Of a DNA stretch of 38,678 bases, positions 38,256 through 38,678 are shown one piece after another; position 1 is the stretch's first letter, and each line of letters starts with the position of its first letter. Both the position numbers and the translations under genes were made by a program. Origin of the DNA: Chloroflexota bacterium. Lineage in GTDB: Bacteria > Chloroflexota > Anaerolineae > UBA7937 > B3-Chlor. The stretch spans positions 1 to 38,678 of the forward strand of contig JAUVXJ010000023.1 in NCBI GenBank assembly GCA_030603665.1, in the 5' to 3' direction. The notes under the pieces are model-generated. The model made no database searches, was not told the DNA's origin, and was given only the letters and a program-made list of their open reading frames with translations.

Positions 38256-38400
38256 GATGGCAGCGCAATCTTTAAGGTTCGCCCCACCCATACCCTCTCC
38301 GAGAGGGTTTTCGGTGGCGTGCGGGTCTGGTACCACCCCGGCTGGTAGTAGCACGCCTGAGGGACGGCGCTCAGGGCCAGACTGCTTGAGCCCAAGCGGC

Positions 38401-38435
38401 AAAACAAAAGGGCCACCATCGCGGATGGTGGCCCT
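38401..38435 (-). terminator. Terminator after PEP-CTERM gene F
   Basis: Minus strand AGGGCCACCATC pairs perfectly with GATGGTGGCCCT, then TTTGTTTT. It isolates gene F from the prophage block. The stretch 38256-38400 holds no gene. Confidence 0.9.
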
Positions 38436-38450
38436 CAACCCACAATCACT

Positions 38451-38483
38451 AACCTTGCGAAGGTTGGGAACCTTCGGAAGGTT
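38451..38483. repeat. Self-palindromic hairpin repeat, copy 4 (AACCTT variant)
   Basis: AACCTTGCGAAGGTT (38451-38465), GGG, AACCTTCGGAAGGTT (38469-38483). It has the same build as the AGACCT copies (two nearly self-palindromic 15-mers around GGG) but with a different outer sequence. Confidence 0.85.
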
Positions 38484-38488
38484 CTTGT

Positions 38489-38678
38489 CTATCTCTTCCG
38501 CAGCCGCATACTTGCGTATCCAGCCAGACCCATCAACCCGCTCCCCAAGAGCAGCATCGTCCCTGGCTCCGGCACAAACTCCTCCTCCAGAACCTCCACC
38601 ACGGCCTTGGACCCTTCCAGGTCAATCAACCCGCAAGGCCCGCTCACCGTCACCGTGGCCGTGCCCCCATGCTCCGGC
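38489..38678 (-). CDS. PEP-CTERM secreted protein, paralogue F, 5' end outside window
   Basis: Only the last 62 full codons are visible: a beta-type segment (GTATVTVSGPCG), then VEVLEEEFVPEPG, a hydrophobic stretch and the basic end RLRKR. A complete PEP-CTERM tail. Its own terminator follows at 38401. Confidence 0.85.
   Translation of the reverse strand, partial: PEHGGTATVTVSGPCGLIDLEGSKAVVEVLEEEFVPEPGTMLLLGSGLMGLAGYASMRLRKR

Noticed and set aside
38208..38438. 76-residue minus-strand frame
   Set aside because: It runs through a terminator hairpin, the consensus promoter and the operator, so it cannot be a normal gene.

Overview
The window looks like a piece of a GC-rich chromosome from an uncultured member of the Chloroflexota (Anaerolineae-like). 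This rests on the mix of genes seen here: M29 aminopeptidases, small secreted proteins ending in a YLPL.LRNY-type tail, many PEP-CTERM proteins, and a dense load of short interspersed repeats. The taxonomic call is an inference, since no rRNA or marker gene is present.

Positions 1-9529 hold housekeeping and accessory genes, mostly on the minus strand: a CDF metal exporter (cut by the window edge), a cupin/MFS pair whose cupin is frameshifted, a radical SAM enzyme, a Tat-exported GH5-like glycoside hydrolase (plus strand), a PlsC-like acyltransferase with an altered active site, and two neighbouring M29 aminopeptidases. Positions 5563-20857 are dominated by a family of PEP-CTERM secreted proteins (four on plus, one on minus, plus one 3' remnant; a further member is cut at 38678). 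They share N-terminal signal, C-terminal sorting signal, a near-consensus sigma-70 promoter and a closely related terminator hairpin. Embedded among them are an alpha/beta hydrolase with a Cys nucleophile, a small secreted protein, a membrane-anchored tail-collar-like protein and a 1045-aa single-chain restriction-modification enzyme. Two 3' fragments of that enzyme lie behind two of the PEP-CTERM genes, so a block (PEP-CTERM gene, terminator, hairpin repeat, enzyme 3' end) has been duplicated.

Positions about 20.9-38.2 kb are a compact prophage-like block, almost all on the minus strand. In transcription order it has small membrane proteins, portal, a C2H2 zinc-finger protein, a fused prohead protease-major capsid protein with an apparent internal start for the capsid, connector and tail-like proteins, the large terminase, a three-part endolysin (glycosidase, poly-proline, amidase), a baseplate/tail protein and a small winged-helix regulator. 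A lipoprotein gene with its own promoter sits on the opposite strand behind the terminase. No integrase, tape-measure or replication gene is visible. An origin-like stretch (two DnaA boxes, three 19-bp direct repeats, an AT-rich tract) lies at 24.81-24.99 kb.

The most unusual signal is a family of nine DNA elements confined to this block. Each is bounded by 8-bp inverted arms (WTGGYGNC and GNCRCCAW), and each is exactly 44 bp (seven copies) or exactly 54 bp (two copies) long, a difference of one helical turn. They sit at gene ends and in non-coding gaps. A second unusual repeat is a hairpin whose two 15-bp arms are each nearly self-palindromic; one copy is inserted in frame in the restriction-modification enzyme. 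At the upstream end of the block a perfect TTGACA-N17-TATAAT promoter abuts a GAAC-N4-GTTC (SOS-type) operator.
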